From Sphingomonas sp. C3-2 (GTDB lineage: Bacteria > Pseudomonadota > Alphaproteobacteria > Sphingomonadales > Sphingomonadaceae), in NCBI RefSeq assembly GCF_033025475.1, contig NZ_CP130322.1, forward strand, positions 3,105,001-3,169,000: a DNA stretch of 64,000 bases, read 5' to 3'. A program made the position numbers and the translations under genes. The notes beneath the pieces were generated by a model. The model made no database searches, was not told the DNA's origin, and worked only from the letters and a program-made list of their open reading frames with translations. This document shows positions 41,690-50,860 of the stretch, piece by piece (the first letter of the stretch is position 1; each line of letters begins with the position of its first letter).

Positions 41690-44020
41690 ATGGGATATTG
41701 GCTGGCCAACAAGCGTACCGTTCAGGAAAGCGGGTGGATCAAACGGTTCGACCCGCGCTTCTGGACCGTCAACTTCCCCCGCCCGATGATGGCTTCGGTG
41801 GTGACCACGGCGCATGATGCACTGCGCGTCGATGCCGTATTTTACCGCAAGAACGATCTGGCGGGGCTGATCTGGGCGGCGGAGGACCGCGAGGACCATC
41901 CGCTGCTGGCCTATGAGACGGCGCGCGACTTCAGGGGCTGTACGCTTTCCTTTCGCTGGCGTTCGCACGGGCTGCGCACGCTGGATGCGGTGGGCGGGCC
42001 GACGCTGACCATCGAGGGGCGCGATGCGGCGGGGTATCCGCGCGCCTGGTATGTCCGGCTGTGGAACTATGCCGAAGGGGCGCCCGACGATGCGCGGATT
42101 ACGCTCGACTTCCGGACGCTTGCGGGCGGCTTTGCGCTGCCGGGGGAGGCAGACCCGCTATGGGCGGGCGATATCGACCGGATGTTTATTTCGATCGTGG
42201 GGCCCGGCTATGTCGATGCGCTGACTGATGCGCCGCTGGCCGCTGCGCAGACCGGCTGGGTGGAACTGAGCGAGATGCGCTGCGACGGCGCGGGATCGGT
42301 GCTGGCGATCGGCGAGGCGATGGTGCCCGAGCATGGCCTGTCGATCGCGACCGGATATGACGACAGCTATCACCTGACGCCCGCGCGGATGCTGCGCAAT
42401 GCGCTGCATCTGGGGTATCGCGGGGCGATCAACCATTATGTCGGGATGAGCCATTATTTCCGGCTCGAGGCGCTTTATGGCGGCTATTATGTCAGCCTGA
42501 TGGGCGGCGCGCTGAATGTGCCGTGCGCGGCGTGGCACCGCGACCTTGCGATCCGCGCCAAGGCGCTGGGGTTTGGCCTGATCCTGTCGCTTTCCTATGA
42601 GCTGTTCGACGCGCATTGCTGGAACGACTGGAAACAGCGCGCCGAGGATGGAGCCCCCGCGCTGACCGGCTGGGAGCCGCCATCGACCTTGCTGTCGCCT
42701 GCACAGGGCGGGGCGATGGGCTATTTGCAGGCGGTGGCGCGCGCCTTTGTCGCGATTGCGCGCTATGCGGGGCAGGCGGTGCGCTTTCAGGTGGGTGAGC
42801 CCTGGTGGTGGGTGATGCCCGATGGGCGCATCTGCCTGTACGACGACGCGGCGCGGGCGGCATTCGGCGCGGAACTGGTGTCGATTGGCGATGTGGGCGC
42901 GGCCATGAATGCAGCGCAGACGGCGATGCTCGACCGCGCGGGTGCGGTGCTGGCGGCGTCGACCGCCGCGCTGGCGGCGGCGGCGCGCGATGAGGCAGGG
43001 CCGGCGGGGGCAGAGACATTGTTGCTCGTCTATCTGCCCAGCGTGCTCGATGCGCGCGCGCCCGAGGTGAAGCGCGCCAATGTGCCTATGGGCTGGGCGC
43101 GGCCGGCCTTCGATGTGCTGCAGCTCGAAGATTATGATTGGGTGACCGAGGGCAACCGGGCGGGCACCGCGCGCGGCGTGGCGGTGGCAACGGCGCGGCT
43201 GGGCTATCCGATCGCCGAGCAGCATTATTTTTCGGGCTTTGTGCTGCGCGCGGATCAGGCGGCGCAGTGGCGCCATATCGACGCGGCCGCCGATGCCGCA
43301 CGCAGGCGGGGAACGGCGGAGACCTTCATCTGGGCGCTGCCGCAGGTGATCCGTGACGGATTTACCCATTTCGACGAGGCGGAGCGAGGGGTGCAGCCAT
43401 TTGACGATGTCGATTTTCCGCTGGCGCTGGGGCGCGAGGCGAGCGTTTCGCCCGGCTTTTCGACCGCGATCGTGACGATGGCGTCGGGCCATGAGCAGCG
43501 CAATGCCGATTGGGCAAACGCGCGGATGCAGTTCGATGCGGGGCCGGGCGTGCGATCCGAGGCCGATATGGGCGAACTCATCGTCTTTTTCCGCGCCCGC
43601 CGAGGGGCGGCGCGCGGGTTTCGCTTTCGCGATCCGTTCGATTACAGCTCGTCCGGCATGAACGGGGTGCCGGGGCCGCTCGACCAGCGGATCGGCATGG
43701 GCGATGGGCGCACCGCCGAATTTCCGCTGGTGAAACATTATGGCGAAGGCGACGAGCCGCAATTGCGCGACATTACCCGGCCGGTGGCGGGCAGCGTGAT
43801 CGTGGCGGTGGACGGTGCGGTGGCTGCGGGCTGGACTCTGCAGGGCGGGACATTGGTGTTCGATACGCCGCCCGCCGAAGGCGCGCTGGTGACGGCGGGA
43901 TATCTGTTCGATGTGCCGGTTCGCTTTGCCGAGGACCGGCTGGAGGTGACCCGCGCGACGTTTCTGGCGGGCGAGGTGGTGTCGGTGCCGTTGATCGAGA
44001 TCCGCGAGGACGGGCGGTGA
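41690..44020 (+). CDS. DUF2460 tail protein fused to a TIM-barrel-like domain (gp12-like)
   Basis: 776-residue tail protein. The last ~205 residues are the DUF2460 domain ('VQPFDDVDFPLALGREASVS', 'GFSTAIVTMASGHEQRNADW', 'GPLDQRIGMGDGRTAEFPLV'), which alone makes up the usual gp12. Residues ~1-565 form a separate beta-sandwich and TIM-barrel-like region ('GLSIATGYDDSYHLTPARML', 'HRDLAIRAKALGFGLILSLS', 'FQVGEPWWWVMPDG', 'FDVLQLEDYDWVTEG'), with acidic/aromatic residues at strand ends as in glycosidase-type barrels. I recall non-contractile sheath TIM-barrel proteins of this shape in phages. It starts 4 bases after the tape measure. Likely distal tail or sheath with carbohydrate recognition. Confidence 0.8.
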   Translation: MGYWLANKRTVQESGWIKRFDPRFWTVNFPRPMMASVVTTAHDALRVDAVFYRKNDLAGLIWAAEDREDHPLLAYETARDFRGCTLSFRWRSHGLRTLDAVGGPTLTIEGRDAAGYPRAWYVRLWNYAEGAPDDARITLDFRTLAGGFALPGEADPLWAGDIDRMFISIVGPGYVDALTDAPLAAAQTGWVELSEMRCDGAGSVLAIGEAMVPEHGLSIATGYDDSYHLTPARMLRNALHLGYRGAINHYVGMSHYFRLEALYGGYYVSLMGGALNVPCAAWHRDLAIRAKALGFGLILSLSYELFDAHCWNDWKQRAEDGAPALTGWEPPSTLLSPAQGGAMGYLQAVARAFVAIARYAGQAVRFQVGEPWWWVMPDGRICLYDDAARAAFGAELVSIGDVGAAMNAAQTAMLDRAGAVLAASTAALAAAARDEAGPAGAETLLLVYLPSVLDARAPEVKRANVPMGWARPAFDVLQLEDYDWVTEGNRAGTARGVAVATARLGYPIAEQHYFSGFVLRADQAAQWRHIDAAADAARRRGTAETFIWALPQVIRDGFTHFDEAERGVQPFDDVDFPLALGREASVSPGFSTAIVTMASGHEQRNADWANARMQFDAGPGVRSEADMGELIVFFRARRGAARGFRFRDPFDYSSSGMNGVPGPLDQRIGMGDGRTAEFPLVKHYGEGDEPQLRDITRPVAGSVIVAVDGAVAAGWTLQGGTLVFDTPPAEGALVTAGYLFDVPVRFAEDRLEVTRATFLAGEVVSVPLIEIREDGR

Positions 44021-44829
44021 GCCGCTTTTTCGAAGGGACGGTGACGACATTGGCCTTTTGCTGGCGGCTCGACCGGCGCGACGGAGTGACGCTGGGTTTT
44101 ACCAGCCATGACCGCGATCTGATGATCGGCGGCATCAGCTACCGCGCGGCGCCGGGCATGCTGCCATCCGCGATCCATCGAAGCGCGGGGTTCGACGCCG
44201 ACAGCATGGATGTGCGCGGCGCGCTGGCCGATGACGCGATCAGCGAGGCCGATCTATCGGCAGGACGCTGGGACGGAGCGGCGTTGCGGCTGTTCGCGGT
44301 CGATTGGACGGCGCCGGACGAGATGGTGCCGCTGGCGCGCGGCGAGCTTGGTACGGTGGAATTGTCGGACGATGCGTTTTCGGCCGAGCTGCGCGGGCCG
44401 ACCGCGACATTGGAGCGTGCGGTGGTGGAACTGACCGCGCCCGAATGTCGCGCCGAATTGGGCGGGCCTCGGTGTCGGATCGATCTGGCGGGGCGGCGGC
44501 GGTTCGCAAGGCTGGTCGCGGCGGAGGAGGAGCGGCTGGTGCTCGATACCGCCGAGCCATCCGCCAATGCCTATGGCGGCGGCGTGTTGCGCTGGGTGCG
44601 CGGGCGCAATAGCGGGCTTACGGGCGCGATCATGGCATCGGCGGGGGCTGAGATCTGGTTGCGTGATCCGCCCGCCTTTGCGCCCGCTGCCGGGGACCGG
44701 GTGGAGATTGTCGAAGGCTGCGACAAGCGCTTTGCCACCTGCACCGGGCGCTTTGGCAATGGCGTGAATTTTCGCGGCGAGCCGCATCTGCCGGGCAACG
44801 ACCTGCTGACGCGTTATCCCGGTGGCTGA
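44017..44829 (+). CDS. DUF2163 tail protein (gp13-like)
   Basis: 270-residue protein of the DUF2163 family; GTG start 44017 overlaps the previous stop. N-terminal 'GVTLGFTSHDRDLMIGGISY' and C-terminal 'EGCDKRFATCTGRFGNGVNF' with the family's conserved cysteines and 'FRGEPHLPGND' are diagnostic. Forms the hub of the distal tail and in GTA clusters always precedes the NlpC/P60 gene. Confidence 0.92.
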   Translation: MSRFFEGTVTTLAFCWRLDRRDGVTLGFTSHDRDLMIGGISYRAAPGMLPSAIHRSAGFDADSMDVRGALADDAISEADLSAGRWDGAALRLFAVDWTAPDEMVPLARGELGTVELSDDAFSAELRGPTATLERAVVELTAPECRAELGGPRCRIDLAGRRRFARLVAAEEERLVLDTAEPSANAYGGGVLRWVRGRNSGLTGAIMASAGAEIWLRDPPAFAPAAGDRVEIVEGCDKRFATCTGRFGNGVNFRGEPHLPGNDLLTRYPGG

Positions 44830-45493
44830 CGTGGCGGCCGCGGCGCGCGCTCTGATCGGCTGTCGTTTCCGATTGCATGGACGTGATCCGGCGACGGGGC
44901 TCGATTGTGTGGGGTTGGCGCTGGCGGCGCATGGGCGGCGCGATGGGGCCCCGCACGGCTATGCGATGCGCGGCGGAAGCGCCGGGCATTGGAGCGCCAT
45001 GCTCACTGGCGCCGGGCTTGCCCCCACGGATTGGCCACGCGCGGGCGATGTGGCGCTGGTGGAGGCGGGGCCGGTGCAATTTCATCTGGCGATCCTGACG
45101 GCGACGGGGTTCGTCCATGCCGATGCGGCGCTGCGCCGCGTGGTGGAGCAGCCGGGGATGCTGCCCTGGCCGGTGATCGGCTTTTGGCGGGAGGAGAGAG
45201 ATGGCAACATTGGTGCTGACCGTGGCGGGCGCGGTGGTGGGCGGCCAGATCGGCGCGGCGGTGGGCGCGATCATCGGCCAGCAGATCGACCAGCGGCTGC
45301 TTTTTGCGCCCAAGGGCCGGCAGGGGCCCCGGCTGGGCGATCTGGCGGTGCAGACATCGACCTATGGCACGCCCATTCCGCGCCTGTTCGGAACGATGCG
45401 CGTGGCGGGAACGGTGATCTGGGCGACCGATCTGGTCGAACGGCGCGAAACGAGCGGCGGGGGCAAGGGGCGACCCCGGACGACGAGCTATAG
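44822..45493 (+). CDS. NlpC/P60-type cell wall hydrolase (gp14-like)
   Basis: 223-codon frame with a GTG start at 44822 overlapping the DUF2163 stop. The NlpC/P60 fold is visible: 'GCRFRLHGRDPATGLDCVGL' with the catalytic cysteine, and 'VQFHLAILTATGFVHADAAL' with the catalytic histidine. The domain finishes around residue 125 ('IGFWREERDG'), but the frame runs 293 bases into the tail tip gene, adding an Arg/Gly-rich tail. That tail is probably read-through of GC-rich DNA in a second frame. Cuts peptidoglycan during DNA entry. Confidence 0.82.
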   Translation: MADVAAAARALIGCRFRLHGRDPATGLDCVGLALAAHGRRDGAPHGYAMRGGSAGHWSAMLTGAGLAPTDWPRAGDVALVEAGPVQFHLAILTATGFVHADAALRRVVEQPGMLPWPVIGFWREERDGNIGADRGGRGGGRPDRRGGGRDHRPADRPAAAFCAQGPAGAPAGRSGGADIDLWHAHSAPVRNDARGGNGDLGDRSGRTARNERRGQGATPDDEL

Positions 45494-47393
45494 CTATTCG
45501 ACGAGCTTTGCCGTGGCGCTGTCGGCGCGGCGCGTCCGCCGCATTCGTCGGATATGGGCGGACGGCAAGCTGCTGCGCGGCGCGGGGGGCGATTTCAAGA
45601 CCGAGACAGGCTTTCGTTTTCATGACGGGGACGAGGATCAGGCGCCAGACCCGCTGATCGCGGCGATCGAGGGGGTGGGGCGGACGCCCGCCTATCGCGG
45701 TATCGCCTATGCCGTGTTCGAGCATTTCCAGCTCGGCGATTATGGCAACCGCATACCCATGCTGACCTTTGAGGTGGAGGCCGATGAGGGGGCGGTCGGC
45801 ATCGGAACGATCGCGGATGTACTGAGCGACGGCGATGTGACCGGCGCATCGGGGCGCCTGCTGGGCGGTTATGCGGCTTCGGGCGACAGCGTGCGCGGCG
45901 CGGTGGAGATACTTGCGCGCGCCGCACCGTTGGCGCTGGGCGACGATGGCGAACGGCTGGTTCTGGCGGGCAGCGATGCGGAGCCGGTGACTGTGCGGGG
46001 TGCAGAATTGGGCGCGACGCGCTGGGCGAGCCGCGATGCCGTGCGCGATATGCGGCTGGCGGCAGCAATGGCCGCGCCGGTGGAGATTGCGCTCAGCTAT
46101 TATGAGCCCGCGCGCGATTATCAGGCGGGGCTGCACAGCGCGCGGCGCCCGGGGGCGGGCCGGCTGGTCGAGCGGATCGAGCTTCCCGCAGCGCTGAGCG
46201 CGGGCGAGGCCAAGGCGATCGCGGAGGACAATCTTTCCCGCGCCTGGTCTGCGCGCGGACGGCGGACGCTGTTCCTGCCCTGGCGCCATATCGGCATTGG
46301 GCCTGCGGCTTTGGTGCGGATCGATGGCGAGCTGGGGCTGTGGCGGGTGGAAGAGGTGTTGCTCGAGCAGATGGTGCTCCGTGTCAGCCTGTCGCGCGTG
46401 CGGGCGGAGGCGCAGGTTGCTCTGCCTGCCGAACCAGGCCGCGCGGTGGGCGAGGTGGACCGCGTGCATGGGCCGACGGTGATCCACGCCTTTGAATTGC
46501 CCGGACTGGGCGACGAACCACTGCGAACGCCGCAATTGTGCGTGGCGGCGGCGGGCGCGTTGCCGGGATGGCGCCGGGCGGCGCTGTCACTGAGCCTTGA
46601 TGCTGGCATGAGCTGGAACGAACCGGGGATGACCACCGCACCGGCGACGATGGGGGAGACGGTGACGCCGCTGGCGATTGGTACGCCGTTTCTGTTCGAT
46701 GATCGGAACAGCGCGGATGTGGCGTTGCTGCACGAGGAGATGGCGCTTTTCGATGCCGATGACGGGCAATTGGCGGCGGGCGCCAACCTTGCGTTGATCG
46801 GCGATGAGCTGATCCAGTTCGGCCGGGCGGAGGCGTTGGGCAACGGCCGCTACCGCCTCAGTCATTTGCTGCGCGGGCGTCGGGGCAGCGAATGCGCGGT
46901 GGCAGACCACGGCGCGGGCGAACGGTTCGTCCGGATCGAGGCCGAGACGATCCGCGCGATCGATGTGCCGGTCTCGGCATTGGGAACATCGGCGCGGGTG
47001 CTGGCGAGCGGGGTGGGGGATCATGTCGCCGCAACCGCCGAGGCGCTTGTCACCGGGCAGTCCGTTGCACCGCCCATGCCGGTGGCCATTACCGGCGAGC
47101 GACTGGCCAATGACGACATCGCGCTGCGCTGGACCCGGCGGAGCAGGATGGGGTGGCGCTGGGCCGATGGCATCGAGGTGCCATTGGGTGAGGAACGCGA
47201 ACTTTACCGGATTGTCGTCCGTCGCGACGGGGCTGTGGTGCGCAGCGCCGAGACCGCGACTCCGCAGTGGACGTATCCCCGTGCACTCGAGTTGCAAGAC
47301 CGCGACGACGAATCGGAGTTGATCGTCGAAGTAATGCAGCTCGGAACATTGGCCGCCTCTCTATCCGCAATTTTTCCGATCCCGGCGATTTAG
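45201..47393 (+). CDS. tail tip / host attachment protein (gp15-like)
   Basis: 730-residue distal tail protein. N-terminal 'VAGAVVGGQIGAAVGAIIGQ' hydrophobic/Gly-rich part, then 'STYGTPIPRLFGTMRVAGTV' and 'GNRIPMLTFEVEA' as in the phage tail protein family used in GTA gp15. Rhodobacter gp15 is ~1,300 residues and carries an N-terminal glycosidase-like TIM domain; that domain seems absent here, while the adjacent DUF2460 gene has a large TIM-like domain. AGGAGAGAG precedes ATG. Confidence 0.85.
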   Translation: MATLVLTVAGAVVGGQIGAAVGAIIGQQIDQRLLFAPKGRQGPRLGDLAVQTSTYGTPIPRLFGTMRVAGTVIWATDLVERRETSGGGKGRPRTTSYSYSTSFAVALSARRVRRIRRIWADGKLLRGAGGDFKTETGFRFHDGDEDQAPDPLIAAIEGVGRTPAYRGIAYAVFEHFQLGDYGNRIPMLTFEVEADEGAVGIGTIADVLSDGDVTGASGRLLGGYAASGDSVRGAVEILARAAPLALGDDGERLVLAGSDAEPVTVRGAELGATRWASRDAVRDMRLAAAMAAPVEIALSYYEPARDYQAGLHSARRPGAGRLVERIELPAALSAGEAKAIAEDNLSRAWSARGRRTLFLPWRHIGIGPAALVRIDGELGLWRVEEVLLEQMVLRVSLSRVRAEAQVALPAEPGRAVGEVDRVHGPTVIHAFELPGLGDEPLRTPQLCVAAAGALPGWRRAALSLSLDAGMSWNEPGMTTAPATMGETVTPLAIGTPFLFDDRNSADVALLHEEMALFDADDGQLAAGANLALIGDELIQFGRAEALGNGRYRLSHLLRGRRGSECAVADHGAGERFVRIEAETIRAIDVPVSALGTSARVLASGVGDHVAATAEALVTGQSVAPPMPVAITGERLANDDIALRWTRRSRMGWRWADGIEVPLGEERELYRIVVRRDGAVVRSAETATPQWTYPRALELQDRDDESELIVEVMQLGTLAASLSAIFPIPAI

Positions 47394-47406
47394 GAGTAAT
47401 AGGGTC

Positions 47407-47910
47407 ATGGCATTTCCAACGACTTCTCGACATCATCTGCCTTTGCTTGCGGCGGGGCAGGCGCAGAAGGAGCTTTCGCACAACGAGGCCCTGGCCCGGA
47501 TCGACTTTCTGCTGGCCCCTGTTGTCGAGGCAATCGGACTCGATGTTCCGCCCGCGAACCCGGAACCGGGGCAGGGGTGGATCATCGGTGCCGCACCGCA
47601 GGATGCATGGCAGGGCCATGCCGGCGAGGTTGCGCTTTGGACCGATGGTGGGTGGCGCTTTTTCAAAAACTTTGAAGGGTTTGCAGCATGGAGCCGCGCC
47701 GATGGCCATTGGGCGATGCGATATGGTGCGGGCTGGGAACTGGGTTTGCTTCGCGGTGTCGCGTTGCATCTCGATGGCGAACAGGTGGTGGGTGCGCGGC
47801 AGGCGGGGATTGCTGATCCGGTGGGCGGGGCGGTTGTCGACGATGTTGCCCGGGCGGGTGTGTCCGCGATCCTCGCGGCCCTTCGGACGCATGGATTAAT
47901 TTCGCAATGA
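47407..47910 (+). CDS. DUF2793 protein, end of GTA cluster
   Basis: 167-residue protein matching the DUF2793 family: 'TSRHHLPLLAAGQAQKELSH' then 'NEALARIDFLLAPVVEAIGL', 'GQGWIIGAAPQDAWQGHAGE' and 'WRFFKNFEGFAAWSRADGHW'. In alphaproteobacterial phages and GTAs it sits beside tail tip genes and is likely a tail fibre or receptor-binding part. AGGAGTAATAGG before the ATG; 13 bases from gp15-like stop. Last gene of the cluster. Confidence 0.88.
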   Translation: MAFPTTSRHHLPLLAAGQAQKELSHNEALARIDFLLAPVVEAIGLDVPPANPEPGQGWIIGAAPQDAWQGHAGEVALWTDGGWRFFKNFEGFAAWSRADGHWAMRYGAGWELGLLRGVALHLDGEQVVGARQAGIADPVGGAVVDDVARAGVSAILAALRTHGLISQ

Positions 47911-48083
47911 TAACAGAATTTGCGGAACAATATCGACGAAGCCGGGTTTTTTTGGGCGTGCTCAATGAGTGATTAGTGCGGCATTTTGGCAACAGTTACC
48001 GGTGTTTGCTGCTTGCGCGCGATCAAGGCTTTGAGTAGGGAATGAAACGCTGTCCTGAGTGACAACCAAGAAAGGGGAATACT

Positions 48084-49160
<1,077 letters not shown>

Positions 49161-49165
49161 GTGGC

Positions 49166-49232
49166 GTGTGGCCCTTCGGGGCCACACAACGCACGAAATT
49201 AGAGGTCGGCCATTTGGTCGGCCTCTTTTTTT
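49166..49232 (+). terminator. double hairpin terminator after ompA-like gene
   Basis: A first 9-bp stem (49166-49174 with 49179-49187) and a second stem (~49202-49211 with 49216-49225, wobbles) followed by T7 at 49226-49232. Strong termination for an abundant mRNA. Confidence 0.85.
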
Positions 49233-49413
49233 GTGCGCGACAGACAGGGTTTTGCGACTGCCGCCATGGTTCAGCGCGGCGCGTTCGATCCGGTCGATTG
49301 CGTTTCATGGGAGGGGGGAGCCGTTGGCGGTACCTGGTGGTGCGCCGTCCCGCCCGCGGCGTCGATGCCTTGCCGTCTGGTTCGGCTGTCAGTGGGCTTT
49401 CACGTTGGATGGG

Positions 49414-49444
49414 CAAAAAAAATGGCGGCCCGAAGGCCGCCATT
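49414..49444 (-). terminator. terminator of the small secreted protein gene
   Basis: Perfect 10-bp stem (49421-49430 with 49435-49444, CGAA loop). On the minus strand a T run (A8 at 49415-49422) follows. Lies 25 bases beyond the gene's stop. Confidence 0.85.
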
Positions 49445-49469
49445 TCTCTTTAGCGAAAAGCGCTACAGC

Positions 49470-49718
49470 TTAGTTGCTGGAGGGCTTGTCGTCGCCGTCA
49501 GCGATGATCACGATACCGGCGATCACAGCTGCTGCTGCGAGAATGCCGAGGATCACGCCGCCGCCAGCAGCTTCGTTCTTGTTGGCTGCCGAAGCGCCGG
49601 CGCGAGCCGACTTGGCAACCGAAAGCTTCGAAGCCGACGAAGCGGCCTGAGCGAGGACGGGGGTGCTCGACATGGCGAGCGCGATAGCGGCTGCCATCGA
49701 GATTTTACCGAGACGCAT
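49470..49718 (-). CDS. small secreted/membrane protein, conserved-looking
   Basis: 82-residue protein starting MRLGKISMAAAIALAMSSTP with signal peptide (ends LAQAA), a short Ala/Ser/Lys-rich linker and a C-terminal hydrophobic helix (~54-73, 'GVILGILAAAAVIAGIVIIA') followed by DGDDKPSSN. AAGGAG precedes the ATG at 49718; a longer in-frame start at 49844 is unlikely. Clean terminator downstream. No family recognised. Confidence 0.75.
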   Translation of the reverse strand: MRLGKISMAAAIALAMSSTPVLAQAASSASKLSVAKSARAGASAANKNEAAGGGVILGILAAAAVIAGIVIIADGDDKPSSN

Positions 49719-50047
49719 ATTTAGCTCCTTACAGTTACAGGCTCTTCCAACACTCCCATAAACGATGACACAGTGCAGCATTGCTGACAACCCACGGAAA
49801 TTGACGTTTTGCGCATTTGACCGTCTTTTTTGGGGTATATGCATCTTTCATTGATGAGATGTGATGAAGTTGCAACGCATGCGGGGTGAATTTCATCCCG
49901 ATTACATTCCAATGTGTAAGTAAAAATTGCTAATCTAGAGTTAAATTTGGGATGGGTGCTTAGACAGGCTGTCGCGAAACGGGGGTGCGCAATCGCGATT
50001 GCGTGGCTATATAGCGCGTCTCATTCAAGCTGTGGTTCACCGCGTAT
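49719..50047. promoter_or_regulatory. intergenic region with a 16-bp perfect palindrome
   Basis: About 330 bases of AT-richer DNA between two divergent genes, with no frame that looks coding. At 49988-50003 it holds a perfect 16-bp palindrome, CGCAATCGCGATTGCG, 45-60 bases before the phosphoesterase ATG, a probable operator. Confidence 0.55.
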
Positions 50048-50812
50048 ATGGTACTGGCAACATTATCCCGTCTCGTATCCCGCCGCCGCGCGGCCGATCC
50101 CGTGCTTCCGCCGGGGCAGCGCGTTTATGCGATTGGGGATATTCATGGGCGGCTGGACCTGTTTGACGAGCTGCTGGCGAAGATCGAAATTGACGATGCG
50201 GCGCGCGGGTGTGCGGAAACCCATCTGATTCTGCTCGGGGATCTGGTTGATCGCGGCGAGGATTCGGCGGGGGTTGTGTCGCGCGCGATCGCGCTGAAGG
50301 CCAGCGGGCGCAAGTTTCGCTGCTTGCAGGGCAATCATGAGGAGGTTTTCCTCAAGGCCGCGCGGGGGGACGCCAAGGCGACCAAGTTCCTGATCCGCAT
50401 TGGCGGGCGCAAGACGCTTGCCAGTTACGGCGTGACGGACCGTGAATATGATGAACTGGATTATGAGGAACTCGCCCGCATTTTTGGCGAGCGCGTGCCG
50501 GCGGCGCACCTGACCTTTCTGGAAAGTTGCGAAGACATGATCGAAATGGGCGATTATGTCTTTGTTCATGCGGGGGTTCGGCCCGGTGTGGCGCTGAATG
50601 ACCAGAAGCCATCGGATCTGCGCTGGATACGCGAGGAATTCTTGCGCCATCAGGGGGCGTTTGGCCGGGTGGTGATCCATGGCCACAGCATCACCGATGA
50701 AGTGGACCGGCGGAACAATCGGATCGGGATCGATACCGGCGCCTATGCCAGCGGACGGCTGACCGCCATCTGCCTGGAAGGGGCCGAAAGCTGGTTTCTG
50801 GCGACGGGCTGA
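50048..50812 (+). CDS. metallophosphoesterase, PP1-like protein phosphatase family
   Basis: 254-residue calcineurin-type phosphoesterase. Metal ligands appear in order: 'YAIGDIHGRLDLFDEL' (GDxHG), 'ILLGDLVDRGEDSAGV' (GDxVDRG), 'CLQGNHEEVFL' (GNHE), later His in 'VFVHAGVRPG' and 'VVIHGHSITDE'. This set matches bacterial serine/threonine phosphatase I/PrpA-like enzymes, which dephosphorylate proteins or cleave Ap4A. The preferred start is ATG 50048, which has no clear SD. Upstream is a 16-bp palindrome. Confidence 0.9.
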   Translation: MVLATLSRLVSRRRAADPVLPPGQRVYAIGDIHGRLDLFDELLAKIEIDDAARGCAETHLILLGDLVDRGEDSAGVVSRAIALKASGRKFRCLQGNHEEVFLKAARGDAKATKFLIRIGGRKTLASYGVTDREYDELDYEELARIFGERVPAAHLTFLESCEDMIEMGDYVFVHAGVRPGVALNDQKPSDLRWIREEFLRHQGAFGRVVIHGHSITDEVDRRNNRIGIDTGAYASGRLTAICLEGAESWFLATG

Positions 50813-50860
50813 ACCCGCCGGACATTTCTGCCCGGCGGAGCGATCCTTGCAGGTGGCGGG

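Noticed and set aside
32092-47910. Interpretation as an integrated prophage
   Set aside because: No integrase, excisionase, replication, repressor or lysis genes and no att repeats seen; order and small terminase-tape measure sizes fit a GTA better.
49233-49413. Possible small gene between the ompA terminator and the next terminator
   Set aside because: Frames here lack a ribosome-binding site and domain features; 180 bases treated as empty intergenic DNA.
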